Shown here piece by piece: positions 35,042 to 47,263 of a stretch of DNA of 64,000 bases (within the stretch, counting starts at the first letter, position 1; each line of letters begins with the position of its first letter). The stretch is from Gautieria morchelliformis (lineage: Eukaryota > Basidiomycota > Agaricomycetes > Gomphales > Gomphaceae): assembly GCA_015179125.1 (NCBI GenBank), contig WHVA01000132.1, positions 62,001 to 126,000 on the forward strand, given 5' to 3'. The notes beneath the pieces are model-generated. The model worked only from the letters and a program-made list of their open reading frames with translations. It was not told where the DNA came from and did not search any database. Both the position numbers and the translations under genes were made by a program.

Positions 35042-36046
35042 ATGCTGCTAGGATGGCCCGTGGGATTGATACTTTTTGTGCAAACTGACCGTCATAGCAG
35101 TCACCGGGGATACCCGTCCTGGGAATGGCAAGCCATTGAACAGGTCATTCAACAGGAGACGGAATTCGTTGTCTTTGTCCTCACGCTCGTCTTCGCTATC
35201 GGTCTATTTGACTACCTCACCTTTGCCTACTTCTCCGCCATCCTCCCGTCGTCTCCTGCCGTTCGCATCCCAGGTTCTCCAAGCACAACCACTTCAGCTG
35301 ACGCGGTAAGTTCCACACCCGTCGTACGAGACGAGTTATCTCCCGAGCCGTCGTCCTCGTGCCTGCTCCCCGAGTCGTTTTGTGCGGCAACATCGCACGA
35401 TCCGTTTCTTTTCGCCGTGGCAGCATGGGCTACGCTCCAGCTCTCTTGCGCACTTGTCCTCCTCGCGGGCCAGCTTTGGCAGATCATGCGCCAGATGACC
35501 ACCCTCGAGGTATCGAACCTCGGCCGGTATGGGTTCCTGGGCGGGCGCGGCGGCACCAGCCTCAGCTCACAGCAGGGCCACGCGCACCAACATACGCATC
35601 ACCAGCACACGCTGGACGACGACGTATCGGCCAGCAGCGTAGGCGGGGAACACACGCACAAGCACGCCGGCGGGTGCACAGGATTCATCATGAACATCCT
35701 GGGGCTGGACCGCTTCACGAAGGGCAAGGCGACGGAAGGGCTGGCGCGCTCGTCGTCCGCAACGAACCCGTTCGACCTGGGCTGCATGGAGAACTGCATG
35801 GACTTCTGGACGACTGGGAAGGAGCTTGGCGTGGAGTACGAGACGCTGTACGACGTGCCTTTGGAGGGCTTCAGAGCGGCGAGGGCGAGGGGACTGAGGG
35901 AGGAGGAGCGGGAGCGGATCGAGGATCCACGTGGATACGCCACGAGGCGGAAGGGCAAGGGTTTGTTCATGGGGATGAGCTTGGGAAGAGGCTCTGGTGG
36001 AACGAGGGATGGATATCAGCCGGTAAGGATGGATGATCCAGTGTAA
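35042..36046 (+). pseudogene. Orphan AKR1 3' end (no DHHC)
   Basis: From 35163 to 36046 the frame is about 97 percent identical to the C-terminal part of AKR1 (19926-20810), and the stop is conserved. The copy starts just after the DHHC motif and zinc residues, so the catalytic domain and ankyrin repeats are missing. The frame is open upstream into unrelated sequence, with an in-frame ATG at 35042 followed by a hydrophobic stretch (MLLGWPVGLILFVQ). A chimeric protein of about 334 residues with three membrane segments is therefore possible. The middle (20240-20545 versus 35476-35781) is identical by eye while the flanks differ, which suggests recent gene conversion. Most likely a truncated pseudogene. 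Confidence 0.8.
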
Positions 36047-37101
36047 GCGACGCCACATACTTTCCTCGATATACTCCTACACTTTGTCTACGGTACATTG
36101 GTGTTTTCTCGTATTTAATCCTTTATTAATGCGGTCGAGCACACGGTCGATCTCTGGTCAAGCTATATATGTGAAGTATTTTCGTATCTGATTAATCGTG
36201 CACCCCAGTCAAAACCCGCTGTGCTGGCATCGGACGCCAGCGGGAAAATATGCTCACTCAAAAAATGTCCGGCCACTGCAGATAAATGAGAGACAAGCAG
36301 CTGAGAGCAGACTGCGAGCGCCGGGAATGTACTATATCGTGTAGCACAATCTGCCGTGGTCTGCGTAAATCAGATAAAATAGAATTTTGACAAAGCAGAC
36401 CAGCGCAGATTTAGGAGGTTTACTGCATGAATGCCGATAAGAGCAGGCGCATTTTACTGAGACAGATGGGAGCATACTTATAATTAGCAGATGCCTAATA
36501 AACAGACTATAGCGGATTCTGGATAGCTGATAGTAGGTACCGGGAAAATAGCCTCGCATCGCAATCTTCGACTTCAACGTCGAAGCAGAAGGCGCAAAGC
36601 GCCGTCGTATGGTACAGGAATCCGAGTCAGGTCCATGAGGTCACGAGAGACTGCGGATGGGGTACAATCGAAGAGGTTCTAGACTTGCATCGTAAGTACT
36701 AAAACGAAACATCCTTCGAGTCGGTAAATGATATCAAACGAGAAACTACCGCTCACAGTCAATGATTCAATGATGAGAGTGATCGGTCCTGCGGGGCCGA
36801 TGCTCGTATAAGGTTAGAGTTCGTTCGCCTTGCTGTACGTACTTACATAGATCCATATAATGCTAGTGAACACAATCAGACCAGTGGCACTAACGCCCGA
36901 AACTTTATCACTCACCTCGTTGAAGCGTGCATGACCGTGAGCCCGTCAACACGCCCTGCCAGTGCCTGCTCACTGCGCAGTTGCTCTACTGTTGACTCCA
37001 CCTCGTTGAAGCGTATGACCATCCGAGTGACCATCCGAGTGACCATTGAACACGCCACAATTGGGCATAGAATTCTCTATAGAATTCTATTTTCAGTGCT
37101 A

Positions 37102-37170
37102 CCAATAGATATTAGATCAACTGAATGGTGTGCCCAACATTTTCAATTCAGTTGAGGTATTATCTATTGG
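37102..37170. repeat. Foldback in upstream region of copy B
   Basis: CCAATAGATATTAGATCAAC... at 37102-37126 is an imperfect inverted match of 37146-37170 (...TTATCTATTGG), arms of about 25 nt. Copy A keeps only 11-nt arms at 23049 and 23079, with a different loop. Confidence 0.7.
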
Positions 37171-38235
37171 CAGCAAAAACACTATTCTATAAGAGGATAG
37201 AATAAGATCGCCCATGTACAGCAACCGAGCTGCATCCTGACGTCATCACCCATAGAGACATCTCGCCGCTCAGAATCTCCTGTCTCCGATCAATCCGATC
37301 TACGGACCAAGGTACCGTGCAAAGAACTGTTTCGAAATTCAATGGTCATATGTTAACGCAGTGTTTGACAGTGAATCTACATAGGTGAGCTTGTTACATA
37401 CCGCTGTGCATGCAAAGACAGCTACTCTATAGACATCAGGCTGATTCACGACAGCTATGTTGTTTTCACATATGTTCTAGGGTCACAGGGCGCATCTCTA
37501 CATCACCGTTTTGACTATTGCGTCGAGACCACTGTGTCAAAGACAAGATGTTGGGCACCACATAGTATTTATGTAAGAGTTTCTTCATCCTGCCATATCA
37601 AGCAATATTCTCACGACGATGACCTGTTACTGAGATTATCCAACAACATCGCTCTAGAATTAAACCCCATGCCCCTCCGGGGATTGATGGCATTCTAGGT
37701 TCAAAATTCTTCTCCCTTCGAGTCATGTTGCCATCTTACCCACCATCATACTATAGGTTGGACGCCGTAATGGAGGGCGATGCCAATGGTTTACAACGCC
37801 AGGTTTTTATTTAGCGTTAGGTTGATACTCACATTCTAGGTCGGCAAGGACTATCAATTGTTCCTACATGCCGTAACCCGTTCGATGCCAAGTTGCTTGA
37901 ACGGATATCTGAGAACCTTCCGAATAAATTCGAACCCGGGGGAGTCACGGACCCCTGACGAGAAGCCTCGCTCCGTGTCGGGTGCATAACCATGCACGAT
38001 GTCTTACGTGACTGAATTGAGTCTACACAGGATAATACTCTGTCAGACCAGTCCCCCTTGCCGCTCGCGATTTGCTTCGCCACCGAGAGAGTATACTGTG
38101 AAAATCTGTGGACCTACTGGCGCCCATGGCTATACTCTTGTATATATCCTCCTTCCGCGCCGGGTCTGCTACTCTAACCTCAAAAAAATTATTTAATCTC
38201 GCTCGTCACTGGCAGCATACCGTATTGCTTGTATC

Positions 38236-40046
38236 ATGTCTCAGTCGCTTGCCTCCGTCATCCAGGAACGTTCAGACAAGTAAGCACATACTCCGTTAAA
38301 CGACATGCAGAAGTTCAATACCTAACCTAGCTTTGCGGTGACCTCTGTCATCGTCGCGGCACCTGGTATGTGCACATGTCCCTGTGTAATTCCGTAATTT
38401 ACATGCCCTAATCACACAGCACTTCTCATTTTCGACACTCTTATTACACTGCCAACTGAAATCAAGTACATTTGGTGCAAGAACGTCAAAATCGGGAGCA
38501 TTCTCTACATACTCGCTCGTTACCTAACCATAGTTGTACTCCTTGTTAATCTATACAGCAGCTTCCATAGCGTGTCTCTTCAGGTGCGTTTTTATGGCCC
38601 CCCTGCGTAACACCTGTACTGACTTCCATGAGTATCTAGTACAGTTTTTCACGCCTTATGATGAAGCAACATAGACTCATATATTTAAAGGACATGTAAT
38701 GATCTAACTCGCCTAGTTGGTGTTCTGTGTATCCCCATTACGGCTGGAATACAAGGTAATTGTTGATAACCATATATTTCACAAATAATTAACCTTTCAC
38801 CTATCTAGGCCTTCTGGTTGCTCGTGCCTATGCTATCTCCGCCCAGAATAAAACTGTCTTGGGGTTTCTCGGGCCGCTTACTCTTGGTGGCCTAATAATC
38901 CTAGCGGTATGCCCTCATCCAGACATTGTAGAATGACTTATATTAATGTCGTCGGGTGTAGTACATGTGCATTATTGTTCGCTGCCCTACTAGTGGACCA
39001 CAGAATACATGGACTTTGTCAGTACTGACTATGACATTCCCTCTGGATCATGCTAACTAACTCTCCAGGGGTACGAGACCCTGCCCTCTGCATTTGTTTG
39101 GCTTGCCTCTGAATACCTTTCTTGATAGTATCCACTATCGGCTATGTTAGTGGAATCCTTATTGAGACTGGAGTGGTGATGGCGATCATTCTGAGCACAA
39201 TTGAAACCTTGGTGTTTTGGAATAGCGGTGAAATTTGGGGTAAGAAATCACTTATGAATTTATTGATTTACCAAGGTATGTATATTTGCTGTTTACTGGA
39301 TCATCACTGATTTACATAAAAGGTTTTATCCGATTTGGGTATAGTGTGTTTTTTTTTATGATACTTCAAGTATTTGATTCCGCATCAGATTTGTGCTTAC
39401 AATTAGTTTGGCTACTGCCATCACACCCAAGCTATTGAGGGTAAGGACGACCTTGATTATTATAAGAAGAAATCTGCTAACTTATGCTCTTTGATGGTTT
39501 ATAGCCAAGCCTCAGCGGCGTCATAGGCCCTCTTCAGAACAGGTAGATTCTGACCAGATTACCGAGGCATGGTTACACTCATAGTGCACATACAGTTTGT
39601 CAGCAATTACCATTTGCCGGTTCCATCTGACTCTCCAAGCGAGACACGATCGTCTCAATAACCCTTCCTCCTTGCCCACTATTTCACTAGTCAGCTTCCG
39701 AGCAGCCAGACAAAGCGTTCATGATACTATAATGGCTGAATTTGGGAATCCACCTTTGAGTCGGTCTGGTAGCGCTGAGACCTGGGAGGACGAGACAGAT
39801 ACGCAGGAAAACAGGCAATCAACTGCAGAGATTGGGGAAAGTGGATATACAGGAAATGTAAACACTACGGGGTCTAGTGTGTCCAGTGAGCATTTAACTT
39901 ATAATGTCGCTTTCAGCCCTTGGATTAATTACCCTGCAGGACATGAACGAAATGTAGACACTGCGGGGCCCAGTGTGTCCAGTGAGCATTTAATGTCTCT
40001 GTCGGCCTTTGGATTAATTACCCTGCAGGACATGAACGAAATGTAG
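38236..40046 (+). CDS. DUF6533 multi-pass membrane protein (copy B)
   Basis: ATG at 38236; exon 1 ends at 38279 with the same donor as copies A and C. The second and third exons give VIVAAPALLIFDTLITLPTE-like sequence followed by IKYIWCKNVKIG, the DUF6533 core, with small substitutions. The late helix reads ILIETGVVMAIILSTIETLV and FW. The final exon from about 39597 begins SAITICRFHLTLQARHDRLN. Its acidic Ser/Thr tail is lengthened by a tandem repeat (see 39854-40135), and the frame now stops at 40044-40046. Compared with A, a candidate donor in the middle (caac|gtag in A) reads caac|atag, which may change splicing. Family role as for copy A. Whether it is expressed is unknown. Confidence 0.6.
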
Positions 40047-40135
40047 ACCCTGCGGGGCCCAGTGTGTCCAGTGAGCATTTAATGTCTCTTTCAGCCCTTG
40101 GATTAATTACTCTGCAGGACATGAACGTACGGCAG
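39854..40135. repeat. Minisatellite in DUF6533 copy B tail
   Basis: Three units starting aaatgta at 39854, aaatgtag at 39950 and 40039, spacing 96 and 89 bp. Each has cagtgtgtccagtgagcatt and ggattaattac. Copies A and C have one unit. The first step (96) keeps the frame, the second (89) does not, so the protein ends shortly after. Confidence 0.9.
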
Positions 40136-41455
40136 AGGTTTGATGACAGCGCCATAGTTAGCGCATCACGGCAGCAGTCCAACACAAACCGCCATTAGCC
40201 AAAACGCTCCTCACAGTGACCAACTCGTTCTCGTAGTTTGATATCACAGCACTTTGCCCCCCCCCCCCACTGCTCCGTAGAAGATATATTACTGGTTCAC
40301 TTAAGTATGTTGGTGGTCAGTTCACAGTGTGTACTGAGATCGAGGAACTCTAGCTGGAGAGAGAGCCGTGGAGACGGCCTAGGCTGATCGCCAGTGAGTG
40401 CACGTGGTGGTGCGTCGCGCTTGAGAGCCTGAGATCTTCATTTGGTCTGAAGAAGTAGGGTTCAGTTATTTGATGTCACGACATGGCATGAGACTGTTTT
40501 GAGTCATCTTATCTCACGTTACACCCGCCTACAACACTATCACTCACCCCCGACACTCCAGTTTCGCCCCAACAACTTCAATCATGTGCATGCCATATTG
40601 AGATGCACTCCAGTACGCCATCGTAATGTGCACAAATTAAAGACACTTGTTAATTCCCAGTGGCAGCAAATAGTCACTGTATAAGCTACCTAGATTAAGA
40701 CAATTGTTAACTACAAGCTAGTTAGCTATGAACTACATTATACAGGTTGAATTGAGGACTTACTTCTCAGTGGCAGCAATAGTCACTGGGAAGACTACAT
40801 TACTGTACATGTGCGCATACATATATGCGTGTCTCAAATCGAAAGGGGTCGAGTACAGACCAATTGCTCCATATTTCCATTCCAAGTAATGCCGAGCTAC
40901 AAGACGCTCGACATCCTACACAAATATTACCAGTATTGATTCAGCAACTATCCTGGGTAACGCACTACTTACACTGGTTTCAACCTGAGTTAGAGGAGGG
41001 AGACGTACCCGACGGATTCTGAGCGCAATACCAAGACTAAGTACTATTCCAGGAGGCATCCTATACTAAGTACAAGTTCCGTTGGGTGTGTTGGATTTTT
41101 GAGTTGTTTTTGATGGGACATTTGGATATGGGGTTATACAACGCGACGCGAGATCGGGGCCTGGCAGGACACGAGACTACTAGTAGTGACCGATCGACAA
41201 CCGACGGCCCAGGCTAGGATATGCCAGTGGAGCGTTGGTCTCAGTGGGAGTAGGTTCGGGCTGCATGATGCCAGTTGGTCGCAATTGAGGTAATTGAGTA
41301 GGACTGAATAGAACGTAAGGAGAGGAAAGCATGTAGAGTCGGACAATGCCAGCCTGCCTGCAAATACATTTCGTTGAGTGCGGGCTCGGAGTCTAATATT
41401 TATGGAGAAAAAAAGGCTATGGATATGGATAAGACGCACATCCATATACAGTGGG
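40136..41455. other. 3' flank of DUF6533 copy B
   Basis: Shared with copies A and C; no gene seen. It contains a C run near 40258 and ends near 41455. Confidence 0.5.
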
Positions 41456-42148
41456 CTCTTACCACCACCATACTATGGTGCGTTCTTACTAGTAGTAAGA
41501 ACGCTTAGTATAGATTTCCTAGCTTTCGGGTAGTTTTCCCCATAGATATAACTCCAAGGCCCTAGTACTCGTAGTAGAATCCATCCTATCCCAATCCTGG
41601 TCCTGAATGTCGAACGAAGCGACGGACGACGGGGGCAAGGGTCGCGATTCCCCTATTCCTCGGGTAGCCTCGACCTCGAACCTGGCCCAGGCGAAGCTCG
41701 ATAACCAGGGCCGAATACAACAAAGGAAGCCCACGATAGACGTAGCGATGAAGCAGAATGATCCGGTGCCCGAGAAGAAGGCTCCAGCGGGGCGGCCAAC
41801 GACCAGGGGCATGATGGCGGCCCCGGCCACTCTTACGCGAGATGAGATAAGGGACCTGCCTGGTCAAGAAATACATGACGGGGAAGACGGTAAGCTCTAT
41901 CTAGAGCGTACATTGCTGACGGTTCTAGGTGCGCCCTGGACGCTGGAGGCGATGTCGACCGCCATCATGATCCTACAGGTCACACAATACAAAGGCGCCT
42001 CCCGCCAGGTCACCAACGCGCTGAGATCCATCGCCTTGTGCTTGAAGGCCTCGACGTAGATAACAAGGGTGAACGGATCGCGGCAGCCGTCAATAAATGC
42101 CTGGTGGCGCATGACCATGCTCTTACGCACTGCAGTAACTCGGGGCAC

Positions 42149-44340
42149 TTAATATAAGTACATTACGCACCAATTTTTCAGTGCCCAAGTTACTGATAAT
42201 AAGTATCCAGGGAGCAGATTTTTGACGCTTCCTCTTGATAAGCTTGGTACTGAAATCTAGTAGCTAGAATGTCCGCTTTCAGTGCCCTAGAACACTGATT
42301 TTCAGTTCTTAAGTTACTTATAAATGGTACTTTAGAACACAGTATAACAGTGCTTTCTATTACTGAAAGACAGAATGAAAGCTATGTCCCAACCCATCCA
42401 ACGTCGCCCTACACACCTCCTCAACCCCAATGCTCTCGGTGCTATACAAACTCGTCTCCATCCGCCGCTAACCGCCCTTGTTCTTCCTGCCCAGGACGCG
42501 TATAACGACGTCGCCCGCCTCCGAGTCCGGGCTCTCGTCGCCCTCGCCCTCAAACACGAACTTACTGCCCTTGGCAATGCCCACGGGGAGATTGAGCGTG
42601 TAGTGCTGCATGTGCGGAACGAGCACGTGGAACACGTCTGGATGTGCGAGTCCTCCGGAGCCGAGGAAGTGATCACAGAGGACCTTTTTGTTAATCATGA
42701 ACTGGATACCGAGTCACAAGATCATGAGAAATGGAGATGAAAGCCAAAGGCAGGATCGGAATGGGCTTCGAAAGCATAATTGTCAGTGCAGAAATCACGC
42801 AAAGACGATGTTTGGAACCTATATCGATCTCGACACCCTTGTACATATCCTCGAGGTTCACCTCAAAGTCGCTTGTTATCATGGGCCCGTGGCAGACCTC
42901 CTGTTGTTGGGCTGCAGTGTCACAGGATCACAAGTGTCGATCATGGATGATATGGCACATGAGTACGAGGAGTATTATACGGCAAAGTATCATTTTGAGC
43001 GTGCAGAACGATAAATTCACAATGAAACGACTCACGTCCGCCGCCACCGAAGAAGGACGAAAACATATCGAAGGGATTGGGGTGCTGACCGCCTTCATGT
43101 TGTGTCAGGCCTTCCTGGATGAGGGGGAAGGGTAATATTTGTCAGCTCACGTCCGGGCAAGTATAAAATGATAAGTGACGAAGTAAAATAAAGGGAGCTC
43201 AAAGAACAATGACAAGGGCGAATTGCAACACGTACCTCCCCATGTCGATCATAAAGGCCGCGTTTCTGTACAAAAAAAGAAATACAGTGGTCAGGTTGAG
43301 TTAAGGAATAGTAGAGATGTTCATCGGCGCACCTGGGGGTCTGATAGGACTGCGTATGCTGGAAGGATCGGAATGTGAGCATGTGAGCGATGAGGAAGGT
43401 AGGCATATAAGGCATGCAACATGGTTCCCAATACTTGCGACAGCCCAGCCCCCACACTCACCTCTCGCAACCTCCATATGAGTGGGAGCAGAAGTGGTCT
43501 ATTGTAAGAGCGAGGGCAGCCGAGGGGACATATGGCGAGAGCGAGGGCGGGAGCGGTCTATTGTGAGAATGAGCAGGCGAGGGGAGATGGTACGAGAGCA
43601 AGACCCAGAGTGCAAGAGCGAGAGCAGCAGAGGGGCACGTAGCAATAATATATTGAGTATATGCATGGTATTTTCAATGAAAGAGTAGCTTACCAGGAGG
43701 CACCCTCTAAACCACCGTGATTTTACCCAACCCCGCGATATTATTTGTAAGAAGAGCTTTTTGATGCGGGTGTTGAGTGGGATCACGCGATAACATCACG
43801 ATTGTGCACATACTCCGCATTTTCCTGCTAGTACGCTCCATCATAACTGGGCACGATCAAAAAATTGATGAGGGAAAGCATTATAGTTTGTTTTCTGTTG
43901 GCCGTGGTCATGGTGGGAAGAGACGAGTTAGAATTCAAGCGGGTTGGAGATTCAAATTACTTGGGGGAAAAATTCGGATGCGCGTACAAGGTACATTGGC
44001 CGCCACGATGTTGGTGAGCAATTATTTCATGCTATAGTGGCGGCGGCGCTAATTACTTGGCGGCCTCGGTTCGATAACAAGAGTAAATTGCTCTGTACGC
44101 CTAATGGTCTAACATGCGCTCGGCGGAGTGAAGGGGGCGATCGTGTTTCTTTTTTTTTTTTTTCACATACCTGTATGTTTCTTAGTATCTGAAAATCAGT
44201 GCTCAAAAGCACTTATTTTTGGTGTTCATTTAATGATATTTTTGAGCACTGATTTGTCAGTGCTCAAAGGTACTGATTATTGCCGTTTGTGTAAAAGGTA
44301 CTGAAATCTAATGTCGGAGTTTTCTACAGTGTACGTTTAA
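42149..44340. mobile_element. TTAA-edged insert with gene fragment
   Basis: About 2.2 kb that interrupts LINE ORF1. TTAA occurs at both edges (42149-42152 and 44337-44340). The last 170 bp at each end carry several copies of related motifs in both orientations, such as cagtgc, actgattttcag (42294) against ctgaaaatcagtgc (44189), and ggtactgaaatcta (42247 and 44298). There are no obvious long terminal inverted repeats and no transposase. The middle holds a decayed DnaJ gene. TTAA edges suggest a piggyBac-like mobiliser, but this is inference. Confidence 0.55.
42360..43270 (-). pseudogene. DnaJ (Scj1/ERdj3-type) pseudogene fragment
   Basis: Minus-strand pieces in family order: KRGLYDRHGE (end of the J domain) at about 43265-43236, after an intron-like gap EGLTQHEGGQHPNPFDMFSSFFGGGG-type Gly/Phe region at 43140-43050, then MITSDFEVNLEDMYKGVEID near 42890, remnants of the zinc-finger region, and HYTLNLPVGIAKGSKFVF with EGEGDESPDSEAGDVVIRVL and GRKNKGG at 42620-42470. 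A stop follows KNKGG where the family has a Trp, and the sequence fades at 42360. The HPD-bearing part of the J domain was not found. Known: this subtype (Scj1, DNAJB11) works with the ER Hsp70. The fragment retains intron-like gaps, so it was copied as DNA, not as a processed transcript. Confidence 0.8.
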
Positions 44341-44829
44341 GATAAAGGCTGCCTCGATGCTGATTGATAAGGCTAATGCTGCGACCGAGGCTACCACCCT
44401 ACTATCACAACAGATATCTGAAGCCACAGCTATGGCCCTGCTTGAAATCAAGGCGGCATCCTCAGCGGTCACCAGCTCAGCCACTCAACTCTCCGAGACC
44501 ACTACCTCCTACAAAGACGCCGCGACAAGGCTGTCACCCTCGCACCCTTGTCCGCCCCAGGGACAAAACCCACCGACACCTTAAATGTATGTACGATTCT
44601 GAGCCAGGGAAGGTATCAAACTCAGGCAGATACTGGTTGATGCTATAGCCCCTGGAGTGCAGCTGCTTAGCGGTGTGGATAACGTGGGCTTAGCAAAAGC
44701 AGCTAACGAAGCTATATGCACTTTGGATGGCCCAACGGAGTGTAAGGTGGTCTGCGCCAGGCGGCTGAACAATGGAGGGGTCAGAACACTGAGTGTGGTA
44801 GCGCGAAAGGAAACGATATTGACAGTATT

Positions 44830-44936
44830 TATAGCTCACGAGGCAGCGAAGAAGAGGGAAAAAAGAGAGAATACGTGTATTACATAACGGCAATACGGGT
44901 GGATACATCGGTCAGGTAAGGGGGCAGCCCTACCCT
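44830..44936. repeat. Short repeat flanking the copia relic (left)
   Basis: Sequence from tagctcacgaggcagcgaag to cagccctaccct resembles 49125-49215 (cgctcacctaatagcgaaga ... cagccaccct), including gtcggtcaggtaagg. The two lie on opposite sides of the copia relic in the same orientation, so part of this was probably a direct repeat before the copia insertion. Confidence 0.6.
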
Positions 44937-45165
44937 TATAGGTCGAAGTAGAATAATAGTCCGGGGTAGATTCAATGTCTAGCAGCGACCTTCAGTCGCT
45001 GCCTTAAATACATAGAAGCCGGTACTAATTATAAGTCGTTCCTTTGTCTATTCTACCTTGTTCTCTTTTTCCCTTGTTCCTCCTACCCGTTCCTCCTTTG
45101 TCTATATACGCGAGTGTGACGCGTCAGCGCACCAAAGTGCCGCCCGGGATCCCCAGATCCCAACA
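44937..45165 (-). repeat. Copia LTR, 3' copy
   Basis: 229 bp, matching 48807-49035 at about 98 percent. On the minus strand it begins TGTTGGGATCTGGGGATCC. Confidence 0.9.
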
Positions 45166-45739
45166 CTCCCCCTCACTTCGGTGAGTCCTAACCCTTCGCA
45201 CATACCCGTGTTGATGCCACTCCAATCATTTCACCATCAAATCCGCGAGACCTTCCTTCGACCTGGCATAAGTTTAGCGAAGCCTCGTTAGAGGCCGCTT
45301 TCTCGCAGATCAAGTGGTACTTGGCCTTTGTCATAGGTATTGCTACCGTGTGCTGGTTCATTGAACTCCAAGCAATAGACCCTCCAATTTCTTTCCATGC
45401 TATCGTGACCGACTGGTCCACATGGAACCCCTTTTCGGGCAATGGCGGTCGCGATGGAGGGCGTGTCTCCACATGTGCCTCGTTGGTTCCCAGCTTCGCC
45501 TGCACCTCTCCCACTGCTTTATTGTCCCTCTTGGGTACCTCGTCCAGCATCGCGTTGTCTACCCTCCACCCGTCCGTCATCCCATCCCACATGATCTCGA
45601 TCCACGAATACTGGCTCGATGCCGGGTCCTGCGCCGAGTATTGGAAGTTGCACAGCATGTCGAACTTGTTGGATCTGCCACATACCAGGCTCCGCCATGT
45701 GTAGTTGTTCGCCGACGACAGAGGCAGCAGCAGCAGCGC

Positions 45740-46085
45740 CGTCCCCGGCAGCAGTCCAGGAAAACCAGCCGCAAGTTCGCGTGCATTGAGTGCGTCGTGT
45801 ACCCGAGGTTCGTTGGTGACGCCTTCACCTTGAACATGTCCAGCCCCTTGGGCACCACCACATGCAGCGTAAAGTTCGTCCCAAAGTCCGTCACCGTCCC
45901 AAGCCTCGTGTGCATCAGCCAGGACAGCCACTCCACCCGGTACTCCATCGGGAACTTGCGCAGCGTCCAGTTCGTGTTCGGGATGCTCCCCATGATCATG
46001 ATGTTCCCGTTTGGCGTCAGCATCACGACCGAGTGGTACAGCCACGTGCCCCAGCCCGCTCATTTTCTCATGCAGGTACCGGGCA
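45740..46085 (-). pseudogene. Glyoxal-oxidase-like gene fragment in copia relic
   Basis: Between the copia protease and the RNase H-like end, the minus strand encodes TWLYHSVVMLTPNGNIMIMG, then FPMEYRVEWLS, TDFGTNFTLHVVVPKGLDMF and NLGYTTHSMHANLRLVFL. This is the C-terminal region of fungal glyoxal oxidase (copper radical oxidase, AA5): YHS holds the Tyr-His copper ligand pair and THSMHAN the second His region. Only this portion is present and it is decayed; further downstream similarity fades within about 60 codons. It lies in the same orientation as the copia parts. The source gene is not in this window. It is either a captured host gene fragment or a piece inserted later. Confidence 0.75.
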
Positions 46086-47263
46086 TCTTGCAATAGTTGG
46101 TCTTTCACTTCCTGGCTGCCCAGCTCGATCTTACCATACTCCTTCGACAGTTGGTGGTTAATTGTCGTAGCCATGTGTGGACCCGCCGCTGCTTGCACTG
46201 CCACTCCCCCTGGCTGTTGCTTGTGTGCCGTATGTTCCTCCCCCTCGAGCACAGCCGTCCTCTCATTGTTCCCTGTCCCTCGGCATGTAATTTGATACAT
46301 AGGTCCCACCTTTTGGCCAATTCCAAAGATAGTTCCAATTCTTGATTTGAATGTAACACCTGATGATGTAAACATAGCCGTGTGTCCGATATCAGTAAGG
46401 CGTCCTATACTGATGACGTTGTTGGGGGCGTCAGGTGCATATTTTACATCGTGGAGTTTGACTGTGAATATGTCGGTTCCGACCATAAATTCTAGAGGCA
46501 CTGTTCCTCGTCCATGGGTTATAAGGGAAGTGCCTGGTGTGATACCATCGATTTCAGAATGTTCCGCCGTGTAAGTTGAAAAATTATCTCGGTTGCGAGT
46601 TATGTGTGTGGTTGCGGCTGAGTCGGCAAGCCAGTCTGATGCCAAATTAGAGATGAGAGCCGTGCGATCAGCCATGAACGCAAAATCTTTTACTTCAGCT
46701 TGCTTAACAGTGTCATTCTCCTTTGATTTATACCACGTGGGTGCCTGGCCTTCTTTGCCTCCACCTTTTGCCCAACAGTCTTTTACGTAGTGCCCTAGTT
46801 TTCCACAGTTATGGCACTTTCCCTTCGTGGCTCCTGAGTCATCACGTGACTGAGTCCGAAGAACCGTCTGTCGGCCCGATGCTGCGTGTCGGGCTCGATC
46901 TTCGTCCAGGATCCTGGCTATCAGGACATCCGACGATATTGCAACACCGCTGGCGTTGACCGTGGTGACAAATGAGGACCAAGATTCCGGCAATGAGGTA
47001 AGTAGCGTACTTGAAAAATCGGCATCTGTAATCAATTGACCACGGGCATTTAGTTCCTGTCTGAGTCCTCGAAGCTTTCGAACGTGTTCCTCCATGTTGG
47101 CGCCGTCCTTGGCAAAGGTACGAAAGAAGTCGCGGCGGAGATTGACGATGCCGACGGCTCCTTTAGACTCAAATATGCCCTGTAGCCTAGTCCAGATAGC
47201 ATTGCTTGTCATAGATTGATCAATATAAACCAGGTGTTCATCAGATATACGCAAGCAAATTTC

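Larger units (their letters stand above)
35163..41455. repeat. Segmental duplication, copy B
   Basis: Colinear with copy A from within AKR1 to beyond the DUF6533 gene. The 1.33 kb module of A (21201-22527) is absent; the join lies at about 36440. It ends at about 41455, near a direct change to LINE-associated sequence, at the same point as copy C ends (56290). Confidence 0.8.
41456..44936 (+). mobile_element. LINE ORF1 region (second LINE), interrupted
   Basis: Plus-strand ORF1-like frame from ATG 41607: LERTLLTVLGAPWTLEAMST, then NALRSIALCLKAST to 42059 and coding character to about 42140. It resumes at 44341 with ASMLIDKANAATEATTLLSQ and helical sequence to about 44570, then VDAIAPGVQLLSGVDN and ECKVVCARRLNNGGVR to about 44775. 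The ILVD-type and NGGV motifs are those of fungal LINE ORF1 proteins. A frame change separates the last two pieces, and no zinc knuckle or ORF2 is found. Between 42149 and 44340 lies a foreign insert with TTAA at both edges. The upstream 41456-41606 is probably its 5' leader. The element is a broken remnant. Confidence 0.6.
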
